Part shown: piece after piece, positions 1-9,988 of the stretch | How the letters are laid out: each line of letters begins with the position of its first letter | Numbering within the stretch: position 1 is the first letter of the stretch | Assembly: GCF_030272615.1 (NCBI RefSeq) | Contig: NC_081408.1 | Span: forward strand, 203,030,191-203,094,190 | Direction of reading: 5' to 3' | Source of the DNA: Cryptomeria japonica | Taxonomy: Eukaryota > Streptophyta > Pinopsida > Cupressales > Cupressaceae | DNA length: 64,000 nucleotides | Notes under the pieces: generated by a model | The model's input: only the letters and a program-made list of their open reading frames with translations | What the model was told of the DNA's origin: nothing | Database searches by the model: none | Made by a program: the position numbers and the translations under genes

Positions 1-307
1 TGATGAAATTATTTGTCAAGACTTTGAAGGACAATGCATGAGAAGCTTATGAATCACTCCCTACACATAGCATCTCATCATGGAGGGAGTTGGAGCAATG
101 GTTCCAATTTTTTTTCAGAATAAATAGACTAATGGATTATGGCACATTAAGGGTCTATTTGATGAAGAAAATGATGATTCCTAGGAAAATAATACATCAG
201 GGGGGTACATACGCAATGAGGAATGCAATAGGAAACATGTCCTTCAAAATCATTTTGAATTTTTTTTAAATCCTCAGTATCATGAAACTCCACATGATTG
301 TAAGGAA

Positions 308-814
308 ATGATTTTTTGTGAATCATTTTTTAGTCCGTCATGTGAAATTATTGACTATCCAGGAAGTGAAGGCAAAATGGATTTACATTCAGTATACAGA
401 CATGAAGAAACTTCAGCAAATAGCAATTATGAAGATATTGTTTCTACCAATGAGACAGATAGCAATTATCAGGAGAATACTTTCAATAAAGGTATGCAAT
501 ATGATAATCTTTTGTGTAATGAACCAGAAGAGGGTTTGCAGAAAAATATTCATACATATTTTATATTTTTAAGTCCATTATTTGAAAGATATAAGGAAAA
601 TATACCCCTAAATAGTTTTTCAGAAAAAGTATATAACACAACATTGGGAAAAGATGTAACATATAGAGAAAAGAATGAAAAAATTTTACATCACTTTTAT
701 GAAAGTGATATATGTTTGGAAACCTTATCTAAAAAGAAAGAAAAAAGTATTTGCAAAGATGATCAAAAATTTTCAGGATCACTATGTAATAAAATTATGG
801 GAGATAAAAAATAA
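308..814 (+). CDS. Unrecognised ORF downstream of gag, unit A
   Basis: A 168-codon frame beginning MIFCESFFSP. It is rich in Lys, Glu, Asn and Tyr and has no zinc knuckle, protease triad or YVDD motif that I can find. The same sequence occurs in unit B at about 5600-5720 and 9989-10380, split there by Copia-1 and broken by stops. It lies where a Ty3 element would carry the end of gag or the start of pol. It may be the tail of a gag-like protein or a lineage-specific accessory frame. Function unknown. The frame is probably a relic. Confidence 0.4.
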   Translation: MIFCESFFSPSCEIIDYPGSEGKMDLHSVYRHEETSANSNYEDIVSTNETDSNYQENTFNKGMQYDNLLCNEPEEGLQKNIHTYFIFLSPLFERYKENIPLNSFSEKVYNTTLGKDVTYREKNEKILHHFYESDICLETLSKKKEKSICKDDQKFSGSLCNKIMGDKK

Positions 815-1041
815 TTTGTGGTAATATGATTAAAGAGGATAAGGTACTCCTCCAAAGTATTCCTAAAATGATATATGGCCAAAGTTGATATATAGAGAAA
901 ATAAAATGTGTGGGCCATGGGGATGTAATGATAATTGAAAAAATACAATGTGGCACAAAAGGTAATTATGAAAATATGGGGGAGCTCAATTTTTATATTA
1001 TGATCTGAGAGATAAATATCTCAAAATGTTATGATAAATAT

Positions 1042-1425
1042 TTGTCAACTATTTTTCACCCAAGTAATATTATGCAGTCTAAAAATGAGTTATACGGTGA
1101 AAGGGGTATTCAAAATTATGATCACACTCAGGTAAAGATTACATATAATAATGGTGATTTGACATTTTCAAAAGAGGAGGCATGTGATAAAATATTAAAG
1201 CTTCCAAAGGAATGTAAAGTTAAAAGGAAGTATAAGTACAGGATTAAAAATCATAAAGAAAACGGATATGAATGTAATCATTTATATTCAAACCAAGTGA
1301 TATTTCCAGGATATTTATGTGAGAAATACTATGATAAAATGGATACAATAAAATGTACAGATAGTAAGGCAAGTAAGAGTAATGACATCTTCAGGAGGTG
1401 CATGTTATTACAAGAGAAAAATTAG
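1042..1425 (+). CDS. Unrecognised ORF near 3' end of internal region, unit A
   Basis: A 127-codon Lys-, Tyr- and Asn-rich frame starting MSTIFHPSNI and ending LLQEKN. Unit B carries a close counterpart at 10545-10994 with one extra stop, so the frame was present in the common ancestor of both units. It resembles no Pol domain I know. It ends about 180 bp before LTR1, so it is the last coding material of the element. It could be the C-terminus of one longer protein that begins in the upstream frame, since several stops and a frame change separate them. Product unknown. Confidence 0.4.
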   Translation: MSTIFHPSNIMQSKNELYGERGIQNYDHTQVKITYNNGDLTFSKEEACDKILKLPKECKVKRKYKYRIKNHKENGYECNHLYSNQVIFPGYLCEKYYDKMDTIKCTDSKASKSNDIFRRCMLLQEKN

Positions 1426-1603
1426 GTATTTAACAGAGGAAAGGGAATATTGTCATTTTTGGGGGGGCGTCGGGCCACCCAATTTTATTCAGAGGAGAAC
1501 CTACATAAGGGGTGCTATCTAATGGATCTAATGGTCTGCTTTTCCAGAGATAACTGAGATCTTTCTATGCTCACATGGAGCATATGTCCCCAGAAAGAGC
1601 CAC

Positions 1604-4314
1604 TATTGGAACCCTAAAATTTTCAGTTCTAGCTTTATGCCAAAAAAAAGATTTCTAAGCTCAATCATGTGTAACATCTATAATCAAGTAAGTTCATTCA
1701 ATTCTAACTTGTAGAGACCAAGTCTGATGCATCCATCAAGAGGTCAGCACAAGGTATGTATATGTTTCACAAATTCCGGAATCAAGTTAGGTATACATTT
1801 TCCAACCATAATTATTTTTCATCTCAACACTTCAGGTCAAATTAACTATTCTTTTGTATTTCATGTATATCTCAAGACCTACATTTTGAACTTTAGATTC
1901 ATATGAGATTATTTGATATGTTTTCTAAACAAAAATCTAAATTTAGAGCTTTTCAGTCGGATGTTAGTAAATTGTTTTGCAGGAGCATAACTGAAGAATA
2001 TGGAGCTGCGTCAAAAGAGGGAAAGCCTTTATCCCACATTGTTTGTGGGATAGTCTCTTTTAACACTTAAATCCAAAGCAGCCCGAATGATAACTGTCAA
2101 AAGACAAATGGCTTTTGGCGTGAAGAAGGTTGAACCAAGAGGACCACATGCATGCAAACACACATCTCGAGGAAACAAAAGTTTTGTGACACATTGACGA
2201 TGATGGAGGCTAAATATTGAGCAATTCAAGCATATCTGATGGTTGGGTGAAAAGATCCAATGGTTGTCACTATAGCGTGATGGGAAACTGCCCAATGAAT
2301 ATCCATCGCGACTTGGTGACAAGGTAGAGCTTCATTCCAATGGTTACTGAGGTCGTGCTAAGGTGACAGGGCAAGGACTCCGGAGACAATCAGGATGTGC
2401 CACGTGGTGGAGCAAAAAAGAAGAACCCAGGTCCAAGTGATGGGTAGGTGCATCCGTGGGCAAGCCAAAGAGTGACATGCGGTAGGGATGGATAAAGAGA
2501 AGAGAGAGCCACGCAGGCAAGGTTAAAGGCTGAGTAGATAAGGAAGATTGGACGATCGGCTGAGTCGATCTGACGGTGGTCGCTATACCGTGATCAGAAG
2601 ATGTGCATTGTTTATTTGCCGCAACATAGCGACCGAGTGGTGGGGCCCGCTAAGGAGGTAGTTCAGAGGAGATAATGTGCGAGCAGTTTGGAAAAGATCT
2701 AACGATCATCGCTGATCTACTATGGAGAGATGCACGATGAATATCCATCACGGATCAGCGACAAGGAAGAGTTAAAGTTGAGATGGGTCCAATGGTGCTG
2801 AGATGGTAAAACTGGGTATTGCCTAAGGTAATCCATGATCAAACCAGAAGTTGACACATGGTGGGGTCCAGAATTAAAAATCAGAATTAAATGTATAACT
2901 CAGACTACAACGGGAAAATATGTTCTTATCGTATGGCCAAAATATTAACTCATGAATTTCATAAAATGGAATTATATTCTCTGCTTTACGTTATTATTTG
3001 AAAGTGCATTAAACATAAATTTTATGTGTATTTATCTTGGATAAAGTAGCTCGAATATATATTTTAGGGTAGGGTATTATTTTATATGAATGGATGTTAT
3101 GTTTGCAAAATATTTTTAAAGGGAAATACTTTGGTTTTAATGAATTATTTTAAACAAGTATTTTCAAACTAAAACCTAAAGTGGAATACATTTTATTTTC
3201 AAATCAAGGAATCTAATTGGCTTATCTTGTTTGTAGAAAATAATGAGAAGATAATGAATATCTGCTGAAGAATTTTATCAAGGTGGATAATAAAGCACAC
3301 ATTATTGAAGCATCATTTAGTATTTGTAGGGTTTTAATTTTTAAATTATTTGTCAAACCAAAGGGTGTGTCCTTTGGAATGCAATTGTCTATAACTCCCA
3401 TCTATGTATGAAAGGGTGTGTCCTTTCATATTTGCCTTTTGATTTATGTACTTATAGGGAGTCATTCTTATATGTAAAGAGAGGAGAGTCATAAGAACAA
3501 GATACTGCTATAAGGATTCAATATCATTTTGTATTAGAGAAGTCTATAGGAAGAAGAAGTATCATTTTGTGAAAGCAATTTGTAATGGAGTATCTACAAG
3601 TGCAGCTTATGTATGCAATTATTTCCTGAAGATTAATATACAAGGTTCGCTATTTCTTTTTCCAAATATTGTATACACTTTAGTGTTGATGATTATCTTT
3701 GCCCTCTTGATAAATCTATTTATAGATTTTCTATAATGTGAATCACATGCCGTTGCATTAAGTGAAAGATTGAGTTCTTATTGTTTGTGTAACACAAAGT
3801 GAACCTTAATAATTCATGAGAAATCATCTCTTGAGTTGATAATATATTTTGTCCACAAAGTGTTATATATATCCTTAGATAGAGGCACTGGTTTGTTATT
3901 GATCTTTTAAGGTTTTGATCTGTATGCATTCAAGGTCCTTGATAGAGAAATGTTCTTCCCAAATCCTATATGAACTGATATATGTAGATTTCATTTAAGT
4001 CCTGAAAGCAATCTCATTTTCAATATACATTCACAATCATTTCTTTTCAAAGCATTCAGTTAAAGCACCTAATAAAGCATAGTTGTAGAACAATAATTTG
4101 CCAGTAGCATAAACTTGCTAAAATGTTTAAATCCACTATAAATAACCTATTTTGTTCTTGAGAGGAAGAGGCACATGCACCTAGGTTCATTGGTGTCTAA
4201 AGCGCAAAGGGATTTGGTCTTTGACCATCCCTATTTGTTGGCCAAGGCTGATTGGACTACTTGAGGATTTGGCAAGTCTTTGGGTTTTTCAATCTGTGGT
4301 TTCGGGAACCAACA
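1604..4314 (+). repeat. LTR1 of Ty3-like tandem element (about 2.71 kb)
   Basis: This aligns along its length with 11120-13835. The ends are TATTGG (mutated from TGTTGG) and CCAACA, forming the usual short inverted repeat. A primer-binding-like site follows directly at 4318. In the stretches I compared by eye the two LTRs differ at roughly 10-15% of positions, so the element is old. The LTR contains an internal duplication: the motif GATGAATATCCATC or a near copy occurs at 2294 and 2736, 442 bp apart, and at the same spacing in LTR2. A 97-codon antisense frame at 2029-2322 is open in both copies but looks unselected. The 5' boundary is less certain than the 3' one, because no clean polypurine tract lies next to it. 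Confidence 0.7.
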
Positions 4315-4317
4315 AAT

Positions 4318-4334
4318 TGGTGACTCTACTAAGG
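4318..4334 (+). promoter_or_regulatory. Primer-binding-like site after LTR1
   Basis: TGGTGACTCTACTAAGG begins three bases after the CCAACA end of LTR1, where minus-strand DNA synthesis would be primed by a tRNA 3' end. The TGG start fits a tRNA CCA end. It is not the initiator-Met version used by the Copia elements here, and I cannot name the tRNA with confidence. Confidence 0.55.
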
Positions 4335-4433
4335 AGTTCTCATACATAGTTTAACATTCATCGAGAAGCTCTGGTGTTTTTTCATTGAAGATTTGATAAG
4401 TTTTGTTTTTTCCATCCGAGTTACACAACACAT

Positions 4434-4601
4434 TGGCAACTCAGCTAGGGAGTTGTCTATAAGACATCAATTCCAAGATCTCATTTTAGGTGCTCTACTG
4501 GAAGGAAGAACCCATGAACTAAATAAGTAATGTTTCCTCCATAGGGGGTGCCGACTCTACCTAATAAGAAATTTTATTTCAATTGGTGACTCTACTAGGG
4601 G
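4434..4601 (+). repeat. Two further copies of the primer-binding-like motif
   Basis: The motif recurs at 4434-4450 (TGGCAACTCAGCTAGGG) and 4584-4601 (TGGTGACTCTACTAGGGG). The sequence before the second copy resembles the last part of LTR1, so the LTR/primer-site junction seems to have been duplicated locally. The last copy lies just ahead of the gag frame and is the closest to a full site. Confidence 0.45.
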
Positions 4602-4641
4602 AAGAGACCTAGAGGGAGATGAAAAATTTATTTTTTGGAAA

Positions 4642-5367
4642 ATGTTTCAAAGAAAGCCTTTTATTCCAGATGGCATCAGGCCATTGGATCTTAGTGGCTT
4701 TCAATATATTCCAAACAAGTTTTTCCCTAAGCTTTCACAACTTGTACCAAAATTCCATGGGGAATATGATGAATCAACAATTGATCATTTCGATGTATTT
4801 TATACATTTGTAAAGGATTATGAGGTTTATGCAGAAGATTATGTGATGAAATTGTTTGTCAAGACTTTGAAGGATAGTGCAAGAGAATCTTATGAATCAC
4901 TCCCTACACATAGCATCTCATCATGGAGGGAGTTGGAGCAATGGTTCCTTGATGTGTTTTATGATGTAAGTGAAGAGGGAAGTATGAGCTATGAGCCAAA
5001 GGAGGATCAACAATACATAATAGAATCAGAAGTCTATATGTCTCATTTGGATGAATTTCTTGACATAGAAAGACAGGAAGATGAATCTACATCACAATTA
5101 TTTGTGAGGATGTTCATAATATACAAAAAAATACCTTCAAACATCAAGCCCCCATTTTCAAGAAAAATGCTTGAGTTGGGGAATTATCATGATCCTCAGG
5201 TAAGGTTTCTACTTGACATTTTATATGAAAACATGTTAGAGGAAGAATCTGATGATAAAGAAGAAATTATGGATTTAAGTAGGGAAGAATCCCTATGTGT
5301 AGGTACAAACATAAATAATAGAGGAAATATTCCTCGATCTAGAAGAAATTTAACATTTGTTAGATAA
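4642..5367 (+). CDS. Gag-like protein of Ty3-like element, unit B
   Basis: A 241-codon frame starting MFQRKPFIPD. Residues 30-140 have the look of the plant Ty3 retrotransposon gag (capsid) family: a KFHGEYDE start, a helix-rich stretch, and SWRELEQWFLDVFY, which matches the family's conserved W...F core. Gag builds the virus-like particle that holds the element RNA. There is no CCHC zinc knuckle; the frame ends in a short basic tail and a stop. It lies 40 bp after the last primer-binding-like motif. The start was chosen because it gives the longest frame through the capsid core. No pol gene follows, so the element would need enzymes supplied in trans. Unit A has lost most of this gene. Confidence 0.7.
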   Translation: MFQRKPFIPDGIRPLDLSGFQYIPNKFFPKLSQLVPKFHGEYDESTIDHFDVFYTFVKDYEVYAEDYVMKLFVKTLKDSARESYESLPTHSISSWRELEQWFLDVFYDVSEEGSMSYEPKEDQQYIIESEVYMSHLDEFLDIERQEDESTSQLFVRMFIIYKKIPSNIKPPFSRKMLELGNYHDPQVRFLLDILYENMLEEESDDKEEIMDLSREESLCVGTNINNRGNIPRSRRNLTFVR

Positions 5368-5721
5368 AGAATATGAAAGATATGTTTAGAAGAATGTTCC
5401 AAATTTTTTTCAGAATAAACAGACTAATGGATTAGGGCACATTAAAGGTCTATTTGATGAAGAAAATGATGATTCCTAGGAGAATAATGCATCAGGGGAA
5501 GACATACACAGTGAGGAGTGCAATAGGAAATGTGTCCATGAAAATCCTTTTGAATTTTCTTAAATCCTTAGTATCATGAAACTCAACATGAATATGATGA
5601 AATGATTTTTTGTGAATCATTTTTTAGTCCCTCCTGTGAAATTATTGACTATCCAAAAAGTGAAGGAAAAATGGATTTACATTCAGTATACAGACATGAA
5701 GAAACTTCAACAAATAGCAAT

Positions 5722-6191
5722 TGTTGGTGTAAATAATTATTCATCATGGATATTATTACACTATACTTAAGTTTACTTAGGAAATGCATTTCATTGTAGT
5801 TTGGGTATGAGACACTTGGGTGTTTGTGCCACACTGGGATAGTGTGTGTAGGAGAATTTCCATCTTTTATGGTGTTGATCTTATTTTGTTGTTACACTCC
5901 ACATTCAGTGGGTGATCCACCTCATGTGGAATATTATATTGTTTCTCCTACCGCCCCACACCTATTTCCTACCTACCCTTGTTTCTTATTGAGCCACATG
6001 TCATGTTTGTGTGCTCACATATCCCTAGCCTTGCCTATATAAGTAGGCTCATCTACATTGTATGTAACGAATGCTTAATGATCCAGTCGATCAATATTTT
6101 CATCTTGATAGAATACAGTTTATTTCTATCATATATTTTGTCTCTCTTATTTGTGCTTTCCATTGCCTCTTGATCTTGGAAAAATCTCACA
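5722..6191 (+). repeat. 5' LTR of Copia-1
   Basis: Starts TGTTGGTG and ends CTCACA, giving TG...CA ends. It contains a likely TATA box, TATATAAG, at 6036-6043, which would drive the element transcript. The copy of that box in the 3' LTR is mutated to TATGTAAG. The LTR is the same length as the 3' LTR, with no indels in the comparison. Confidence 0.92.
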
Positions 6192-6203
6192 TGGTATCAG
6201 AGC
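6192..6203 (+). promoter_or_regulatory. Primer-binding site of Copia-1
   Basis: TGGTATCAGAGC directly follows the LTR. It is complementary to the 3' end of plant initiator tRNA-Met, the standard primer for Copia elements. Confidence 0.92.
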
Positions 6204-7018
6204 CATTAGAGTGTCATTGGTTTGCTTATTGAGAGAAATTTGATGTTATTTGGGGTTTGCATTTTGGATCTCTCTATTGTAGGTTTTTATTGGAGCTTGA
6301 TGGGTCAAATCTGAGGTCATCATTGGATTGAGGAGGTCCAAGAAAGTCAGTTATATCTTTTGTTTCATCCAAATTGGACTTTGGATGCCAAATCTAGAGG
6401 CATTTGAAGTTTGACGCTGCAGCAAAAATTTTCCAGAAATTATAATTTTGCAGGCATTTTTCAAATAGCGATATCTCACTCATCCGGACTCATTTTTTGG
6501 AGCAGTTTTTTTTGTTTTGGGGTAAAATTTTGGGATCTATACAGTGGTGCAGAATTTTTTTGATTTTTGGATATAGGTTTTTTGAAAATCGTGAAATCCT
6601 AATTCTTACAACTTTGGAGGCTTCGTTTGGGCTCATATGGACTCCTTTTCAGGTGTCATTTTTTTTGAAAGTGCATATTATTTCATCTACTTTCATAATC
6701 TGTCATCTTTTTGCAATGATTTTAAGTAGAAATGGTACTTTCAGTATTTGGCCATTTTTGGCATATTTGGTACTTTTATTTTGCTTGGATCTTAGTTTAG
6801 ATCACTAGCATTATTTGTTGAAGTCTCTTAGATTTCATTTTTTGAAGTTGTAAATTGAAATCAGAAGTCCACTTTTCCATTGCTTGCAAGTGGCATATTG
6901 TACACACACTACATATAAAGTGCCAAAATCATCATTTTTGGGGGGGTACTTTGATTGAGTGAATTTTGGGGGTGTCTTTTGTGTTTTTGTGCTCTTGTGT
7001 TCCTTCCTTTCTGCTGAT
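6204..7018 (+). other. Untranslated leader of Copia-1
   Basis: 815 bp between primer site and gag with no credible coding frame. It is T-rich and ends in a G-run (GGGGGGG near 6941) followed by the gag start. Copia-2 has a related leader with the same ending (TTGGGGGGTCTTTGATTGAG type), so this part may hold packaging or dimerisation signals. That role is inferred from position only. Confidence 0.6.
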
Positions 7019-8062
7019 ATGGGTTCTTCTAAGTTTCCTCTCTTAACTCCTCATAATTATGCTACTTGGAAAATTGATGCATGGAGTAAACTTATGGAAA
7101 AAGGACTAACTCATTACATTGATGGAACTATTGTTGCTCCCACTGATCCTAAGGTTGATCCAGCTGGTCACTTGGATTGGCTTACTAAAAATATCATGGC
7201 AATTGGTACCTTAAGAAAGTATGTATCAAAGGATCTCATTTTTCATATTCAGAAGTGTACTCTAATCAAGGATGCTTGGCAAAAGTTTCAAGACCTGTAT
7301 GGTCAAGTTGATGAGATTAGGGGATATCAAATTGGTAGTGATCTCACCATGTTAGATCCCAAGAACTTTGATACTATACAAGATTATGTCACTAAGGAAA
7401 ATGAGTTGAGGGCACAACTCAAAGATTGTGGCATTGATAAGAAGGATACTCAATTGATATTCAACTTGATAGGCAAGCTTCCACAAGAATATGCGGCATT
7501 TGTTTCTAGTTTTCAAACCCATAGGATGACAATGGGTTCAAGCTACACAATGCCCACATTTGATGCTTTCAATGAAATGTTGATGATGGAATAAACTAAG
7601 TTGATAAGCATGAGCATTCTTAAGGCTTCTAAGTCTCAAGCATTAGTGGCAAATCAAGGGAACAAAGAAAATCAAGGAAAGGACAACTCAAACAAGAAGA
7701 AATGGAAATCAAAGCCTAAAGACAAAGTGTCATCCTCTCCACAACAAGAAGATACATCCTCTTCCAAGAGGGATAATTCACCAAAGAGGGAGAGACCTAC
7801 TTGTGCCTATTGTAAAAATTTTGGTCATGAGGAGCATCATTGCCATTCTAAGAAGATTGATGAGCTCACACATATCATCAAAAAGCATAACATTGATTTG
7901 CCTAATGTCTACAAGAAGGATGATTCATCAACTTCCACTTCCTCACATTCAAAAGGAAAAGGGCAAGCATTCATGGCTTCTACAAGTGGGAAGACTCACT
8001 CTTTTGGGACAAGGAAAGGAAAATCTCTTTGTGCTACTATTAGTTATGATTCAGAGAGATGA
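7019..8062 (+). pseudogene. Copia gag (capsid/nucleocapsid), Copia-1
   Basis: The frame starts MGSSKFPLLTPHNYATWK, the usual start of the Copia gag family, and Copia-2 starts at the equivalent point. An upstream in-frame Met at 6959 only adds a hydrophobic stretch and was not chosen. The capsid region covers about residues 10-190. It is followed by a Lys/Ser-rich linker and a CCHC zinc knuckle of the form C-X2-C-X4-H-X4-C near 7803-7844. A stop at 7592-7594 (TAA) interrupts the frame, and the same frame then continues. The terminal TGA at 8060 falls where a Trp or similar codon would link gag to protease. Gag would coat the element RNA and form particles. Confidence 0.85.
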
Positions 8063-9295
8063 CTTCTAGATTCAGGGGCTTCTCATCATATGGCATCTTC
8101 ATAGTCTATGTTCTCTACATTTGAGCCTTGAACCATGCCACAGATTTTGATGGGCAATCATACATACATGGATGTGATTGGGAAAGGATCTATTGACATT
8201 GGGGATAACTCCTTCAATAATGTGTTGTGTGCACCCCACTTGACAAACAATCTCCTTTCTATCTATCAAATCACACATGGCGCAACTAAGAGAGTTGTGG
8301 AGTTCACACCTAAGTCAGTTTTTATTAGAGACTTAGAGACTAGAGCTATCATTGCGATTGGGGTGGTTGATCATGCATATTGGTTATACTCCTTTTTAGA
8401 TGTTGTTGATGATGATGATTTCACATTTGATGATTCTACACATGATGATCACACTTCTTGTGATGGTTCAGATTTTGAGGAGAACTTTGGGCACTTGAAC
8501 ATGGGGATTCTCACATGTGAACCCATTCTTGAGTCTTGTATTTCATCTCGTTATAGTGATATCATATCACCTATTGCACCTAATGATGCGGATAGTGCGA
8601 TATTTTTGCCTTCATGTGATTCAGTACAAAAGGATATTCATTGTCTTCCAGCTTCAGATTCATGGGATGATTACTTGACAGACATTGCAGGTTTATTTAT
8701 GGAATCCTACATTGCAGATTTGGGAGACATCATTGATGACATTCATCTTCTCTTTGATGAAGATCATCCTTCTTCGGTTGATGTGAGGGCACACTCTGAC
8801 CCTCTTGTTAATTCTCTACATGATCATTCTTTTGAGGTTGATATGTTTGTGGATACTTATGTACAATAGTTGGAGGAGGTCTCTTTATTTTTTGAGGAGA
8901 CATGTGAGTCTTTGGGACATGTTCTACATCCATCTCCACTAGATATTGGAGTGCCTTTTTCAGTAGTGTGGCACAGTTTACCACCTTTGGAGGGGGTATC
9001 TTTCAGCATCGACATGGGGACACTTGAGCAGTTTTCAGAGATTCCTTTCATAATGAGTTTTCTTCATACATCTTCACTTCATGATTGGGGAGACTTCATG
9101 GATACACCTTTGGTTTTGTTTCTTCCTAAGGGGAGGAATGTTGTTCGACGTTCGTGGAGCAGTTTCTTCATACATAAAGCTTCTATAATTGGTGCAGATT
9201 CCACATTGAGGGGGGCCTTCCTATCTTCTCTTCTTCTCTCATATGGGGGGGACTTTTTCCTCACATGGGGTTTTGTTCTTCACATACTTCTATGA
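8063..9295 (+). pseudogene. Protease domain followed by an acidic, non-pol coding segment (Copia-1)
   Basis: The frame continues from gag without a frameshift. The aspartic protease signature LLDSGASHH is intact at about 8063-8090 and is followed by the usual Copia protease core to about 8390. Integrase and reverse transcriptase should come next. What follows instead is some 290 codons rich in Asp, Glu, Ser and His with no catalytic motif. Only scraps recall the lost region: FGHLNMGI at about 8487, like the pre-integrase zinc region, and LPKGRNVVRRSW at about 9123, like the start of reverse transcriptase. In-frame stops lie at 8102, 8129 and 8867. The segment may be a deletion product filled with unrelated DNA, or a captured coding sequence. 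I cannot assign it a function. Confidence 0.7.
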
Positions 9296-9420
9296 GAGTT
9301 CTTTGTATCTAGTTTTTCATCTCTCTTTTGGGGGAGGGTTTTTTCCCATTAGGTTTTTCTCTCTTTCGCCACTTTGTGAGAGATTTCATTGCATTGGTTT
9401 TCATGCATTTACATTTGTAC

Positions 9421-9456
9421 ATGGGTACCTAACATGGCCTAGTAGCCGGGACCCAT
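9421..9456 (+). other. Conserved hairpin upstream of polypurine tract (Copia-1)
   Basis: ATGGGTACC (9421-9429) can pair with GGGACCCAT (9448-9456), with one A.G mismatch and an 18-nt loop. The same arms occur at 49172-49208 in Copia-2 with a different loop, although the surrounding sequence has diverged. Such conservation of arms hints at an RNA structure near the 3' end. Confidence 0.5.
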
Positions 9457-9510
9457 CTTGCATTGCTTAGTTGCATTGCAGACTTTAGTGCATTCCCCTA
9501 AGTTTCACTT

Positions 9511-9518
9511 AAGGGGGG
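9511..9518 (+). promoter_or_regulatory. Polypurine tract of Copia-1
   Basis: AAGGGGGG ends directly at the TG of the 3' LTR. It would serve as the RNase H-resistant primer for plus-strand DNA synthesis. Confidence 0.85.
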
Positions 9519-9988
9519 TGTTGGTGTAAATAATTATTCATCATGGATATTATTACACTATACTTAAGTTTACTTATGAAATGCATTTCATAGTAGTCTG
9601 GGTATGAGACACTTGGGTGTTTTTGCCACACTGGGATAGTGTGTGTAGGAGAATTTCCACCTTTTATGGTGTTGATCTTATTTTGTTGTTACACTCCACA
9701 TTCAGTGGGTGATCCACCTCATGTGGAATATTATATTGTTTCTCCTACCTACCCACACCTATTTCCTACCTACCCTTGTTTCTTATTGAGCCACATATCA
9801 TGTTTGTGTGCTCACATATCCCTAGCCTTGCCTATGTAAGTAGGCTCATCTACATTGTATGTAACAAATGGTTAATGATCCAGTTGATCAATATTTTCAT
9901 CTTCATAGAATACAGTTTATTTCTATCATATATTTTGTCTCTCTTATTTGTGCTTTCCATTGCCTCTTGATCTTTGCAAAATCTCACA
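9519..9988 (+). repeat. 3' LTR of Copia-1
   Basis: 470 bp, TGTTGGTG...CTCACA, aligned without gaps to 5722-6191 and differing at about 15 positions. It is followed by ACAAT, the diverged target duplication, where the unit B sequence resumes. Confidence 0.92.

Larger units (their letters stand above)
1..1603 (+). mobile_element. Internal region of Ty3-like element, unit A (5' part outside window)
   Basis: This stretch is a second, older copy of the internal region seen at 4845-11119. Positions 1-112 match the gag gene at 4845-4950. The match then jumps to the equivalent of position 5401, so about 450 bp of gag are missing here. The rest follows unit B through the two unrecognised reading frames to the start of LTR1. 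It holds an uninterrupted version (around 423-427) of the site into which Copia-1 inserted in unit B. No protease, reverse transcriptase or integrase motif is visible. I read it as the internal part of the preceding element in a tandem LTR-internal-LTR-internal-LTR array. Confidence 0.75.
5722..9988 (+). mobile_element. Copia-1: non-autonomous gag-only Copia retrotransposon
   Basis: A complete 4,267-bp element nested in unit B. Its two LTRs are both 470 bp, with an initiator-Met-type primer site at 6192 and a polypurine tract at 9511-9518. The flanks read GCAAT (5717-5721) and ACAAT (9989-9993), and unit A preserves the empty site. The LTRs differ at about 15 of 470 positions by hand count. 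Inside is one reading frame (7019-9295) that codes for gag and protease, then an acidic stretch, with no integrase, reverse transcriptase or RNase H. All cis signals for mobility remain, so it looks like a family that moved using another element's enzymes. Confidence 0.9.

Noticed and set aside
7803-8069. 88-codon frame overlapping the Copia-1 gag zinc knuckle in another frame
   Set aside because: It is a shadow of gag in the wrong frame with no family resemblance.
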